Origin: Verrucomicrobiota bacterium
GTDB taxonomy: Bacteria; Bacteroidota; Bacteroidia; Flavobacteriales_E; Vicingaceae
Reading direction: 5' to 3'
Length of the DNA stretch: 45,838 nucleotides
Assembly: GCA_002713165.1 (NCBI GenBank)
Contig: PAVT01000041.1
Coordinates: 1-45,838 of the forward strand
Positions 16,245 to 23,901 of the stretch are shown here, in pieces. The notes below the pieces were generated by a model, which was not told the DNA's origin, did no database searches, and saw nothing but the letters and a program-made list of their open reading frames with translations. Every line of letters begins with the position of its first letter. Within the stretch, counting starts at the first letter, position 1. The position numbers were made by a program, and so were the translations under genes.

Positions 16245-16588
16245 TGATTGAAGAAAATAGATTGAGAGAAACATACAAAGTGCAGGTGATTGATTTTTTA
16301 GGTGAATCAAACACATTAACATTTCGAAGCCATCAATACCGAAACCTTATGGAAATGATTGTAGATCAGTTAAGCGAAGATATTGGCGACTGTATGGGCA
16401 GGGCTTGGTGTGGCACATGCCACGTTGAATTGGTGCAAGGAAACTTAGTAGATGATAAGGATAGCAAAGAAGATCATAAACTAAAAGAGTTATACAATCA
16501 TAGCCAAGCTAGCAGGCTTTCCTGTCAAATTATGGTGAACAAAGAATTAGATGGCTTAACCTTCAAACTATTGTCAGAATATGTCTAA
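16244..16588 (+). CDS. Adrenodoxin-type [2Fe-2S] ferredoxin
   Basis: 114 residues from a GTG start that shares a base with the ric stop (TAGTG). A later ATG would cut off the first beta strand, so GTG is preferred. The cysteine pattern C-x5-C-x2-C-x34-C (DCMGRAWCGTCHVEL, then RLSCQI) is that of adrenodoxin/Isc-type ferredoxins. Placed between RIC and a hemerythrin, it is a natural electron donor for one of these di-iron proteins or for the globin (inference). Confidence 0.88.
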   Translation: MIEENRLRETYKVQVIDFLGESNTLTFRSHQYRNLMEMIVDQLSEDIGDCMGRAWCGTCHVELVQGNLVDDKDSKEDHKLKELYNHSQASRLSCQIMVNKELDGLTFKLLSEYV

Positions 16589-17042
16589 GCCCTTAAAAAG
16601 ACATCTGTTATTACAGGATTTAAGCCGGGATCATCATCATGGTTTATTGCTATGTTGGAAAATCAGAACAGGCTTCAAAAAAGAAATTGCTCCAAAACGC
16701 ATGATGAAGTATGCTCAATGGTTTTGGAAGAATCATTTAAAAGTCCACTTTAAAATTGAAGAGGAAACTGTTTTCCCTATTCTTGGAAAAGAGCACGATT
16801 TGATTAAAAAAGCATTGAGTGAACACCGGAAAATTAAACGCTTAATGGAAGGAACTGATAACATAGAAGTCCGATTAAATAGCATTGAAGAGCAATTAGA
16901 GCAGCACATTCGTTTTGAAGAAAGAATATTGTTTCAGGAAGTTCAGTCTATAGCAACAGAAACTGAGCTAAAGCACGTAAAAGAAGCTCATTCTGAAGAA
17001 AACTTTGTTGATAACCTAAATGATCCCTTTTGGGAAAAATAA
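16581..17042 (+). CDS. Hemerythrin HHE domain protein
   Basis: 153 residues. Four-helix bundle with di-iron ligand motifs: LSRDHHHGLLL (His18-20), HLKVHFKIEEETVFP, EHRKI and LEQHIRFEERILF. Such proteins bind oxygen or NO or store iron. It overlaps the ferredoxin by 8 bases and ends the Rrf2-controlled operon; the next gene has its own promoter 43 bases on. Confidence 0.9.
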   Translation: MSKPLKRHLLLQDLSRDHHHGLLLCWKIRTGFKKEIAPKRMMKYAQWFWKNHLKVHFKIEEETVFPILGKEHDLIKKALSEHRKIKRLMEGTDNIEVRLNSIEEQLEQHIRFEERILFQEVQSIATETELKHVKEAHSEENFVDNLNDPFWEK

Positions 17043-17067
17043 AGCAGGATAAGAAGAATATTTTATT

Positions 17068-17086
17068 TAGTTAGGAATCCTTACTA
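17068..17086. promoter_or_regulatory. Palindrome A, likely MarR operator
   Basis: TAGTTAGGAATCCTTACTA is an inverted repeat with one mismatched pair around a central base. It overlaps the first two bases of the -7 element at 17085-17092. Two related sites (17377-17395 and, on the complement, 19054-19072) each share 15 of 19 bases with it. Confidence 0.65.
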
Positions 17087-17092
17087 TATTTG
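17085..17092 (+). promoter_or_regulatory. -7 promoter element of the CPVC gene
   Basis: TATATTTG matches TAnnTTTG exactly, 36 bases before ATG 17129. A regulator on palindrome A would occlude it. Confidence 0.6.
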
Positions 17093-17128
17093 CAACGCAA
17101 TAATGCAATAACTAAAATTCTTTTAATT

Positions 17129-17362
17129 ATGAGTAAATCAATTTTTTATCACGCAGGCTGCCCTGTATGTGTAAGTGCAGAGCAAGACATTATCGATCTA
17201 GTGGGTTCTGCCAATGTTGAAGTCGTGAACATCGGTGAAGACAAGTCAAGAATTCCCGAAGCTGAAGCAGCCGGTGTTAAGTCTGTACCTGCATTGGTAA
17301 CTCCAAACGGCAATGCATTGCACATCAACTTTGGTGCTTCAATGGCTGACGTAAAAGGCTAA
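17129..17362 (+). CDS. Small thioredoxin-like protein, CPVC
   Basis: 77 residues from ATG 17129; an upstream in-frame start at 17090 would fall inside the promoter. IFYHAGCPVC places the redox pair at Cys11 and Cys14 after the first strand, and SVPALV supplies the cis-proline. The glutaredoxin-sized fold and CPVC pair suggest a cytoplasmic disulfide or persulfide reductant. It is probably monocistronic or leads into the exported-protein gene; the hairpin at 17378-17412 follows. Confidence 0.8.
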   Translation: MSKSIFYHAGCPVCVSAEQDIIDLVGSANVEVVNIGEDKSRIPEAEAAGVKSVPALVTPNGNALHINFGASMADVKG

Positions 17363-17376
17363 TTTTTTAATCTATA

Positions 17377-17412
17377 TAGTTAGGAGTCCTATTTATTATG
17401 GGGCTCCTAACT
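17377..17412 (+). promoter_or_regulatory. Palindrome B and 9-bp hairpin between 17362 and 17427
   Basis: TAGTTAGGAGTCCTATTTA (17377-17395) is the second copy of the MarR-type motif. Its left half also pairs perfectly with a downstream copy: AGTTAGGAG (17378-17386) with CTCCTAACT (17404-17412), loop 17 bases. No T-run follows, so a terminator is doubtful. TAACTTGT at 17408-17415 is a poor -7 match. Confidence 0.5.
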
Positions 17413-17426
17413 TGTAAAATCTAAAC

Positions 17427-18152
17427 ATGATGAAATCAACAATAAATTTATTTTCAGCAATCTTTTTTTCGGCGGTTAGTTTAACTAGCATAGCACAAGA
17501 AGGAAAGTATAAAAATGACGACTTCTCAATTAAAGAAGTAAGTGTAAAACACAATTCGGAACTAAAGCAAACCGTGTGGACAATTGAGGTGAAAGGCACA
17601 GCAGGAAAAACTACACCAACCAAAGTTGGTCAGTTAGATGGTGCTCCTGTTTTAGGATATGTATTTCCTACTAACCTAAAACCTACTGATGTAGGATTCA
17701 ATCAAACAGAAGGAATAGTTGCATTGGCTTTAACCTCACACCCTGACTTTGATGACACACCACTATGGGATGAGAACAGCGACAATGTCTTCGACAATGA
17801 TGGAATTGTTTGGCATCCTCATTGGGTAATTCTAACGGAAGACCAAAAAGTGAAAGGTGGTTTGGCGGTAAAGCAATTTAAAAAGGCAGATGAAACGGTT
17901 GTTCTTCCTCCTACCAACCCCGGTATGCCCATGTACATGGATTCTCCGGGTTATCCTGTAATCACTTCAAGTAAAACCATTACGGTCATTGTTCCTGACT
18001 ATAGAATAAACAATCAGATTAGTTTTAATTACGATGGCGTTACTGCTTTTATGAAAGTAAATACGAGTAAGGAAGACCTACCCATGTTAGGTGTTTATGA
18101 AGTATTTAGCATTGCTAGTGGAGATCTATCATTACCATATCAAGTTAAATAA
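17427..18152 (+). CDS. Exported protein of unknown function
   Basis: 241 residues. A Sec signal peptide of about 23 residues ends at SIAQ. The mature part is rich in beta structure and holds acidic/His segments: HPDFDDTPLWDEN, then GIVWHPHWVILTED (a His-Pro-His) and LPPTNPGMPMYMDSPGYPV. The His and Asp clustering could bind a metal. No named family is recognised. Palindrome B lies directly upstream; DUF2024 follows after 5 bases. Confidence 0.65.
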   Translation: MMKSTINLFSAIFFSAVSLTSIAQEGKYKNDDFSIKEVSVKHNSELKQTVWTIEVKGTAGKTTPTKVGQLDGAPVLGYVFPTNLKPTDVGFNQTEGIVALALTSHPDFDDTPLWDENSDNVFDNDGIVWHPHWVILTEDQKVKGGLAVKQFKKADETVVLPPTNPGMPMYMDSPGYPVITSSKTITVIVPDYRINNQISFNYDGVTAFMKVNTSKEDLPMLGVYEVFSIASGDLSLPYQVK

Positions 18153-18157
18153 GCAAG

Positions 18158-18415
18158 ATGAAAGTTTCAGTTTACGATACGTTTGTTCCTAAAGAAGACA
18201 ACACAGAAATGCATTTCGATATACTTGTTGAAGAAGGGACTTCAGTAGAGAAAGTATATCAGTACGGTAAAGCTTATTTGAAAGAAAAAAGTATAGCTGA
18301 TGTTGAGTTATCGACCAAAGAGTGTAAGTTTTGCCACATAGAAACTGCTCCTGAAAAGGTGCAGTTAGAAATAAAGAGCAAGGGCTTCTCAATAGTTGAA
18401 TTAGAGAACTGCTAA
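18158..18415 (+). CDS. DUF2024 family protein
   Basis: 85 residues: MKVSVYDTFVPKEDNTEMHF, LVEEG, a central KYLKEK-like helix and a CKFCHIE motif match DUF2024, a small alpha/beta family without assigned function. The CKFC pair (Cys49 and Cys52 approximately) may be redox-active or metal-binding. The stop shares its last A with the next ATG. Confidence 0.8.
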   Translation: MKVSVYDTFVPKEDNTEMHFDILVEEGTSVEKVYQYGKAYLKEKSIADVELSTKECKFCHIETAPEKVQLEIKSKGFSIVELENC

Positions 18416-19038
18416 TGAGAAAATTAGAACTGCATTTTGATACAGAACTGCAAGGGAAGTTTGAGTTAAAAGAACTCAATCTTCTCCTTGTGTTTCAAGT
18501 GCATTGTCCCGGTTGTTTCTCCTATGCACTGCCATTGTTCAATAAATTGTTCATGAACTTTGAGTCAGAAAACATCTCCTTCTTAGCCCTTTCCACGGCG
18601 TTTGAAGACTTTGAGAAAAATACCATGCAAAACACTAAGAGTTTGGTAGAAAGTGGCACACTAATCGGAGAAACAAAGAAGTTTTTGAATCAACAAGGGT
18701 ATAAGAAATTACCCTATCAACTAGACTTCCCTATTGCTATGGATAAAATAGGATTAAATAATCCTGAAGAGCTAAGGAATGCAATTGAGAGAATTTGCTC
18801 TATCAATCCAAATTATAAGATATGGCCTGAATTTGAAAAGACTGCATTACAAGACAAAGTGAAATCCTACCTAAATTCATTGGATCAGATAGCCCTTACG
18901 TTTACCATAAATCAATTGAGAGGAACTCCTAGTCTTGTATTATTTAATTCTAACTATGAAATCCTGAGTGAATGGTTTGGTCATGTTTCGTATCAAGAGA
19001 TAGCTAGTAAAGTCAAGCAATTCAACAGATCAAGTTAA
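18415..19038 (+). CDS. Thioredoxin-like protein, CPGC
   Basis: 207 residues. LLLVFQVHCPGCFSYALPLF places a CPGC active site at about Cys35-Cys38 at the end of a beta strand, and LRGTPSLVLFN gives the cis-proline near residue 178; between them is a helical insert of about 110 residues. The architecture resembles TlpA/DsbA-like redoxins but without a signal peptide, so it should act in the cytoplasm. Coupled to DUF2024 by TAATG. Confidence 0.75.
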   Translation: MRKLELHFDTELQGKFELKELNLLLVFQVHCPGCFSYALPLFNKLFMNFESENISFLALSTAFEDFEKNTMQNTKSLVESGTLIGETKKFLNQQGYKKLPYQLDFPIAMDKIGLNNPEELRNAIERICSINPNYKIWPEFEKTALQDKVKSYLNSLDQIALTFTINQLRGTPSLVLFNSNYEILSEWFGHVSYQEIASKVKQFNRSS

Positions 19039-19053
19039 ATAGAGTACTCTTAT

Positions 19054-19072
19054 TAATTAGGATTACTAACTT
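19054..19072. promoter_or_regulatory. Palindrome C, likely MarR autoregulatory site
   Basis: On the complement this reads AAGTTAGTAATCCTAATTA, sharing 15 of 19 bases with palindrome A. It overlaps the marR -7 element (19067-19074), as expected for autorepression. Confidence 0.6.
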
Positions 19073-19074
19073 TG
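19067..19074 (+). promoter_or_regulatory. -7 promoter element of the MarR gene
   Basis: TAACTTTG is an exact TAnnTTTG, 27 bases before ATG 19102. Confidence 0.6.
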
Positions 19075-19101
19075 TCACATCCTTATTGGGTAATTTTTAA
19101 A

Positions 19102-19707
19102 ATGAAGAATAGTAGTTTCAATCCGGATCAACAGCAGAAAGAAGTTTCAAGTAAGATTGTAACAGGACTTGAAAGAATCTCTGAGGTTTTCAAGGTACTG
19201 CTATGGGAAAAAGCAAAATTGGTTGGTCTAAGTCCTATACAGATTCAAATTCTGATTTTCATTGCCTACCATAAAGAAGCACTTTGTAACATTAGCCACC
19301 TTGCTAAAGAGTTTAACGTATCCAAGCCAACCATTAGCGATGCAATAAAAGTGTTGGTTAAAAAGGAATTACTGATTAAAGATTTCACTTCTTCTGATAG
19401 CCGAAGCTATAGCATTCGATTATCTTCATTGGGTGAAAAAATAGTTGAGGAAACTAACGATTTTGCCAATCCTCTAAAGACTCAAGTAGATAGTTTTAAT
19501 CAAAGTGAGCTAGAAGGGGTATTTAAGACCTTGAGTGAATTGATCTATAAACTCAACAAAGTGGGTATTTTAACAGTTCAAAGAACCTGTTTAAGCTGCA
19601 AGTATTACCAAAAGGATTACACTACGCACTACTGTAAATTGTTAGAAAAAGAATTGATGAGTCAAGACATTAGAATAGATTGTCCGGAACATGAAAAAGT
19701 ACATTAG
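19102..19707 (+). CDS. MarR family regulator with C-terminal four-cysteine motif
   Basis: 201 residues from ATG 19102; an upstream TTG at 19072 falls inside the -7 element and is unlikely. A winged helix-turn-helix fills about 45-112 (LCNISHLAKEFNVSKPTISDAIK as recognition region). Beyond the usual MarR length, a tail carries Cys163, Cys166, Cys178 and Cys194 (TCLSCKYY, HYCKLLE, DCPEH), spacing C-x2-C-x11-C-x15-C, suited to a metal or Fe-S site or a thiol switch. The thiol proteins just upstream are likely targets through palindromes A and B. Confidence 0.85.
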   Translation: MKNSSFNPDQQQKEVSSKIVTGLERISEVFKVLLWEKAKLVGLSPIQIQILIFIAYHKEALCNISHLAKEFNVSKPTISDAIKVLVKKELLIKDFTSSDSRSYSIRLSSLGEKIVEETNDFANPLKTQVDSFNQSELEGVFKTLSELIYKLNKVGILTVQRTCLSCKYYQKDYTTHYCKLLEKELMSQDIRIDCPEHEKVH

Positions 19708-19732
19708 CAGCAGAATCATACCTCATTAATTT

Positions 19733-20278
19733 ATGAGTACTAAAAATAACAAACAGAGGCTAAGAAACTCTTTCTTTGCTCAAAGAGATGCATACCCAAT
19801 CGTCTCAAAAAAACGAGACGATGCAGCTTTGAATGACCAACTTGTTCAGTTGATTGACCAATCGGAGTATCTGAGTGTGCACATTTTTCTACCCATGCGG
19901 AGCGAACCTAATCTATATCCATTTATTCAGCATCTGTTAGATCGAAAGATTAAAGTATCATGTCCTAAAAGTTTGGCGGGTGGAAAGATGGAAAACTACT
20001 ATTTGAGTTCAATCAATCAGGTAGCAAAAGGGATTTTCGGAACAACTTACCCTGCCAATGCAGAACGCTCTGAAGAGGCCTATGACCTGATTATAGTTCC
20101 CGGTCTTGCATACAGCAAACAGTTTGATCGGTTAGGCTACGGAGGAGGTTACTATGACCGCTTTTTGCAACAACAAAGCAAGGCTCTAAAAATTGCTCCT
20201 GCTTATTGCTTTCAATTGGTTGATTCTTTACCCTCAGAGGATCATGACATTAAAATGGATAAGTTGCTTACACCATAA
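19733..20278 (+). CDS. 5-formyltetrahydrofolate cyclo-ligase
   Basis: 181 residues. It converts 5-formyl-THF to 5,10-methenyl-THF with ATP. YDLIIVPGLAYS followed by DRLGYGGGYYDRFL is the folate/ATP site, and HDIKMDKLLT is a normal C-terminus, so the gene is complete. It ends 3 bases from the convergent HD gene, with no terminator visible between them. Confidence 0.93.
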   Translation: MSTKNNKQRLRNSFFAQRDAYPIVSKKRDDAALNDQLVQLIDQSEYLSVHIFLPMRSEPNLYPFIQHLLDRKIKVSCPKSLAGGKMENYYLSSINQVAKGIFGTTYPANAERSEEAYDLIIVPGLAYSKQFDRLGYGGGYYDRFLQQQSKALKIAPAYCFQLVDSLPSEDHDIKMDKLLTP

Positions 20279-20281
20279 GCA

Positions 20282-20884
20282 CTAAACATCTGTCAAAAGC
20301 TTATCAATCAGTTCTCTATTCTCACGAATAGCTGATAACTGTAAAACTTCTAAACGTGCTTTACCGAAATCTGTGAAAAAATGATGATTCTCCAAAAATT
20401 TCAAATTGCTCTTTAACCAATCTATTTCAGCAATTTCTATCTGTTCACAGCTTTCTATTTCTTTCAGTAAGTTATTGCTTCGCTCCCAATAGATGGAAGA
20501 GGCAATGTGTGTCAGGTCGCTATCACAAAGAATTTTTTCCAAGAGTGTTTTAGGGCTTTGCGGTATTTTGGTTGCCCGAATGCAAGCAGCAATTACTTCA
20601 ATATCTTCTTCCTCAAAACGATGCTTTCTTAAATAAGCTTCGGCTATCTTCACACTTTCTTCTTCATGGCCTGTCCTCATTCGTGTAAAGCCCGTATCGT
20701 GAAACCAAGCCGCAACCTGCACCAATTCTAATTCTTTATCCGTTAAACCTTCTTTCTCGCCGATATATGCCGTCGACATCACCACATGCTGTGTGTGCAT
20801 GAGGTTATGAAAATAGTAGACCTCCGGAATTTCATTGGTCAGCAATTCTGTAACATATTCTTCTATTTTTTGTAGTCTCGTCAT
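20282..20884 (-). CDS. HD domain phosphohydrolase
   Basis: 200 residues. Metal-binding pattern of the HD superfamily: a His in YYFHNLMHTQHVV, AWFHDTGF (the HD pair), GHEEESVKIAE and the late Asp in CDSDL. It resembles the HD module found in Bacteroidota next to, or fused with, a two-helix DUF5706 domain, but no membrane part is present here. Substrate is probably a nucleotide, not identified. It lies just inside the compositional seam near 21.2 kb. Confidence 0.82.
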   Translation of the reverse strand: MTRLQKIEEYVTELLTNEIPEVYYFHNLMHTQHVVMSTAYIGEKEGLTDKELELVQVAAWFHDTGFTRMRTGHEEESVKIAEAYLRKHRFEEEDIEVIAACIRATKIPQSPKTLLEKILCDSDLTHIASSIYWERSNNLLKEIESCEQIEIAEIDWLKSNLKFLENHHFFTDFGKARLEVLQLSAIRENRELIDKLLTDV

Positions 20885-20941
20885 GATTCTTTTAAGTTAT
20901 CGTTCTAATATACGTATAACAAAAGCTACAGCCGTACTTCT

Positions 20942-21205
20942 TTACTCATCTTTTTGGATGTATTTGTAGATAATACTCTCTACTTTTTGACGTTCAGCTA
21001 AACCCACAAGTACACGGTTTATCTTCATGGTAAGCGAAGAACCTATCGGAAATGCAAAGCCATAACCCTGCTTAAAATACTCTGCTTTGCAGATGTACAA
21101 CTCATCTCCATTGTACTCTTTCAAAAAGTACAACAGTTGTGGACGATCATACACTACAGCATCTACTTCTTTAGCTTCCAATTTTTTCATGGCATCATCT
21201 AACCC
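20942..21205 (-). pseudogene. Remnant of a periplasmic solute-binding-like (SBP_bac_3) gene
   Basis: About 87 readable residues. LDDAMKKLEAKEVDAVVYDRPQLLYFL, which continues upstream of the ATG at 21190, then YGFAFPIGSSLTMKINRVL, are the second-lobe motifs of amino-acid-type solute-binding domains or ligand-gated channels. The first lobe, signal peptide and any channel helices are missing. The frame meets TAA at 21206-21208 and no homologous sequence is seen beyond. A 5' truncation at about 21,205 is the simplest reading. Confidence 0.7.
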
Positions 21206-21289
21206 TTAGGAGTTCGCTTATTGAAGCAATTTTTTAGAGTAGAATTAGAATAAGTTCTGTTGACTAATAAGTGAAATGTCTACCTTCAA

Positions 21290-21305
21290 AAAAGTTCGAA
21301 CTTTT
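21290..21305. repeat. 16-bp perfect palindrome
   Basis: AAAAGTTCGAACTTTT, in the 150-base interval between the truncated gene and the DUF6252 gene. It could be an operator, a recombination site or chance in AT-rich DNA. It looks like a T-arm, but the loop would have six bases and no tRNA body precedes it. Confidence 0.55.
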
Positions 21306-21327
21306 GACTGCCACCCCGACAAACAAG

Positions 21328-21353
21328 AACCGCAGTTTTACTGCGGTTTTTTT
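21328..21353. terminator. Bidirectional rho-independent terminator
   Basis: AACCGCAG, loop TTTTA, CTGCGGTT, with a T-run on the + strand. Ends the left block or the DUF6252 gene (stop at 21356 on the - strand). Confidence 0.8.
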
Positions 21354-21355
21354 AT

Positions 21356-22270
21356 TTATGGAGAAACAGCTCTGAAATCTCCACTCTGAAGCTGGAGCTG
21401 TTTTGAAGTGGTTAAGCTATTCGCTGTAAAATTAAACTTGCCTCTTACATCTTTCAACAATCGACTTACACTGTTGATTTTTATACTTCCTTGGGAAGCT
21501 TCAAAAAATTCATTATTGCGAATATCTCTCACTGTAATTGTAATGTTGGAAGTATCCAACAATCTTTCTCCTTTCTTAACTAAATCAGGAAAGGTCATCC
21601 TCACCTGATATGTACTGTCGTCAGTGGTTGATGTAATTACGTCAATTTGCTGATTGCCTTGAATGGTTTGTGTAAAATAACATTCAGAAGAACTGTAATT
21701 TACATTGTTGTTGATCCAATTCATAGTGCCTGTCGTTGGTGCCTCCAATACAACATCTGTAAATTCTCCTGAAAAAATATTGACCACCTTTTGTCCTGTA
21801 ACATTGCTCAAGGCGCCTGAAAAGGTTCCCGAAATTCGTGAAGCACTTGACAATCCACTGATTGTAATTCTGCCGTTGGAAGCATTTCCAGAATAGAACG
21901 TTCTGTAGTCTGTAAAGGTTGAATCGGGCAAATAGTCAATTGAATTGAATAAAGGATTTGATCTCACAAAATAAGATGCTGGAGTATTGTTTTCAGTTGA
22001 TAAAATCAGTTTACCTTGATTTGTATATGCCTCGATGGTAACAGATTTGCCAAATAAAAAGTTATCTTCAATGATTCCTCTTATGGCCAAAGCATCGAAT
22101 GGTTTACCATTGATGTTCGCAAACAATGAGGCCGGCCGATTAGTTCTACCTTCAAATCCTTCTTGTAAAGGCAATGCTTGCTTATTGACTGCTAAGGTTT
22201 CTTCTTTTTGGCAGCCAATAAAAAAAAGCGTTATAGTGAGCAGACTCAAAAAATAATTCAATGGTTTCAT
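21356..22270 (-). CDS. DUF6252 lipoprotein
   Basis: 304 residues. Lipobox FFIGC (Cys20) predicts an outer-membrane or surface lipoprotein. SLFANINGKPFDA, SVTIEAYTNQGKLIL, GRITISGLSSASRISGTFSGAL and FSGEFTDVV match DUF6252. A weaker second unit at the C-terminus (GSIKINSVSR, VRGKFNFTA, LQSGDFRAV) repeats the same order of motifs, suggesting an internal duplication. Function unknown. Confidence 0.8.
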   Translation of the reverse strand: MKPLNYFLSLLTITLFFIGCQKEETLAVNKQALPLQEGFEGRTNRPASLFANINGKPFDALAIRGIIEDNFLFGKSVTIEAYTNQGKLILSTENNTPASYFVRSNPLFNSIDYLPDSTFTDYRTFYSGNASNGRITISGLSSASRISGTFSGALSNVTGQKVVNIFSGEFTDVVLEAPTTGTMNWINNNVNYSSSECYFTQTIQGNQQIDVITSTTDDSTYQVRMTFPDLVKKGERLLDTSNITITVRDIRNNEFFEASQGSIKINSVSRLLKDVRGKFNFTANSLTTSKQLQLQSGDFRAVSP

Positions 22271-22318
22271 GACTTATGTTAAGCAGGGTTAAAATTAAGC
22301 AATTGCGTTTAATGTGCT

Positions 22319-23857
22319 CTAACTGGCCCATCCCTCTCTATCAAGGCTTCTAAATTGTATCGCTTCTGCCAAATGTTGTGGCTGGATCATAGAGGTTTCT
22401 TCCAAGTCGGCAATTGTTCTTGCTACTTTTAAAATACGGTCATATGCCCTAGCTGAAAGGCCCAACTTTTCCATGGCGTTTTTCAAGATCATGTGGCCTT
22501 CATCATTGATTTGACACACTTGCCTTAGTTGCTTTGCATCCATTGATGCATTTGTAATGACTTCCTCAGTTTGGTTGAACCGCTTTTCTTGAATTAGCCT
22601 AGCTTTTTCTACCCTTGTGCGAATAGACGAACTACTTTCTGCCAATCGATTTTCGGAAAGCTTTTCAAAATCAACTGGAGTTACCTCAACATGCAAATCA
22701 ATCCTGTCCAACAAGGGTCCTGAAATTTTATTCAAATACCTATGAACCATGCCAGGAGCGCACATACATTCCTTTTCAGGATGATTGTAATACCCACAGG
22801 GACATGGATTCATTGAAGCCACTAGCATAAAAGAGGCTGGATAATCTACAGTAAATTTCGCACGTGATATGGTCACTTTTCTTTCTTCCATTGGTTGCCG
22901 CATCACCTCAAGCACTGAACGCTTGAACTCTGGCAATTCATCCAAAAAGAGGACTCCATGATGCGCTAGTGAAATTTCTCCAGGTTGAGGATATCCTCCT
23001 CCTCCAACTAAAGCCACATCAGAGATGGTATGATGCGGTGAACGAAAAGGACGGTGTGCAATTAAAGAAGTGTCCTTGCTCATTTTACCTGCAACAGAAT
23101 GAATTTTGGTTGTCTCCAAGGCTTCATGCAAACTAAGTGGTGGCAGTATAGTTGGCAATCTTTTGGCCAACATCGTTTTCCCAGCTCCAGGCGGTCCAAT
23201 CAATATAACATTATGTCCTCCAGCAGCGGCAATTTCAAGTGCTCTTTTTATATTTTCTTGACCCTTAACATCCTCAAAGTCTATTTTGCTGTGATTTAAT
23301 TGTTGAACGAAATTCTTACGTGTATCCATCTTTAATTGCGGAATTCTTTTTTTGCCTTCTACATGATCAATAAGCTCCTTGATGTTGCCTACTCCATAAA
23401 CCTCTAAATCGTTAACTATAGCAGCCTCTGCAGCATTCTGTGTGGGGAGAAAAAACCCCTTGAATCCTTCCTTTCTAGCCTGTATGGCTATGGGAAGCGC
23501 TCCGCGAATGGGCTGCAAGCTTCCATCCAAGCTCAATTCTCCCATGATTAGGTAGCGGTCAATTTCGATTGCTTGAATTTGAGCGGATGCAGCAAGTATT
23601 CCTATTGCGATGGTCAAGTCATAGGAGGATCCTTCTTTTCGAATGTCTGCAGGCGCCATGTTAATCACAACTTTTTTGCCTGGAATTTTATATCCAAATT
23701 GCCTTAAGGCAGAATCTACCCTTTGTTGACTTTCCTTCACAGCATTGTCCGGCAAACCTACTAAATGAAAGTTGATCCCTTGACTAACACTTACCTCTAC
23801 TGTAATCGTTAAGGCATTTACCCCTACCAATGCACTTCCGTATGTTTTAACCAGCAT
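22319..23857 (-). CDS. comM: YifB/ComM family Mg-chelatase-like AAA+ ATPase
   Basis: 512 residues. An N-terminal Lon-protease-like fold ([32 protein letters not shown]) is followed by the AAA+ core with Walker A GPPGAGKT at about 219-226, Walker [10 protein letters not shown], and a C-terminal segment with cysteines (NPCPCGYY). ComM is a hexameric helicase that promotes branch migration during natural transformation. Divergent from the next gene. Confidence 0.95.
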   Translation of the reverse strand: MLVKTYGSALVGVNALTITVEVSVSQGINFHLVGLPDNAVKESQQRVDSALRQFGYKIPGKKVVINMAPADIRKEGSSYDLTIAIGILAASAQIQAIEIDRYLIMGELSLDGSLQPIRGALPIAIQARKEGFKGFFLPTQNAAEAAIVNDLEVYGVGNIKELIDHVEGKKRIPQLKMDTRKNFVQQLNHSKIDFEDVKGQENIKRALEIAAAGGHNVILIGPPGAGKTMLAKRLPTILPPLSLHEALETTKIHSVAGKMSKDTSLIAHRPFRSPHHTISDVALVGGGGYPQPGEISLAHHGVLFLDELPEFKRSVLEVMRQPMEERKVTISRAKFTVDYPASFMLVASMNPCPCGYYNHPEKECMCAPGMVHRYLNKISGPLLDRIDLHVEVTPVDFEKLSENRLAESSSSIRTRVEKARLIQEKRFNQTEEVITNASMDAKQLRQVCQINDEGHMILKNAMEKLGLSARAYDRILKVARTIADLEETSMIQPQHLAEAIQFRSLDREGWAS

Positions 23858-23901
23858 TTCTTTCGATGAATTTCAATAACTTAGTGGAAAGATAAGATAA
23901 A

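Noticed and set aside
17090-17128. Earlier start for the CPVC protein
   Set aside because: It would start in the promoter and add residues before the first beta strand of the fold.
19072-19101. TTG start for the MarR protein
   Set aside because: It falls within the -7 promoter element; ATG 19102 gives a normal MarR N-terminus.
21281-21330. Possible tRNA 3' end (GTTCGAAC followed by TGCCACC) and attachment site
   Set aside because: The T-loop would have six bases or a broken T-stem, no acceptor, D or anticodon arm lies upstream, and no second copy was found.
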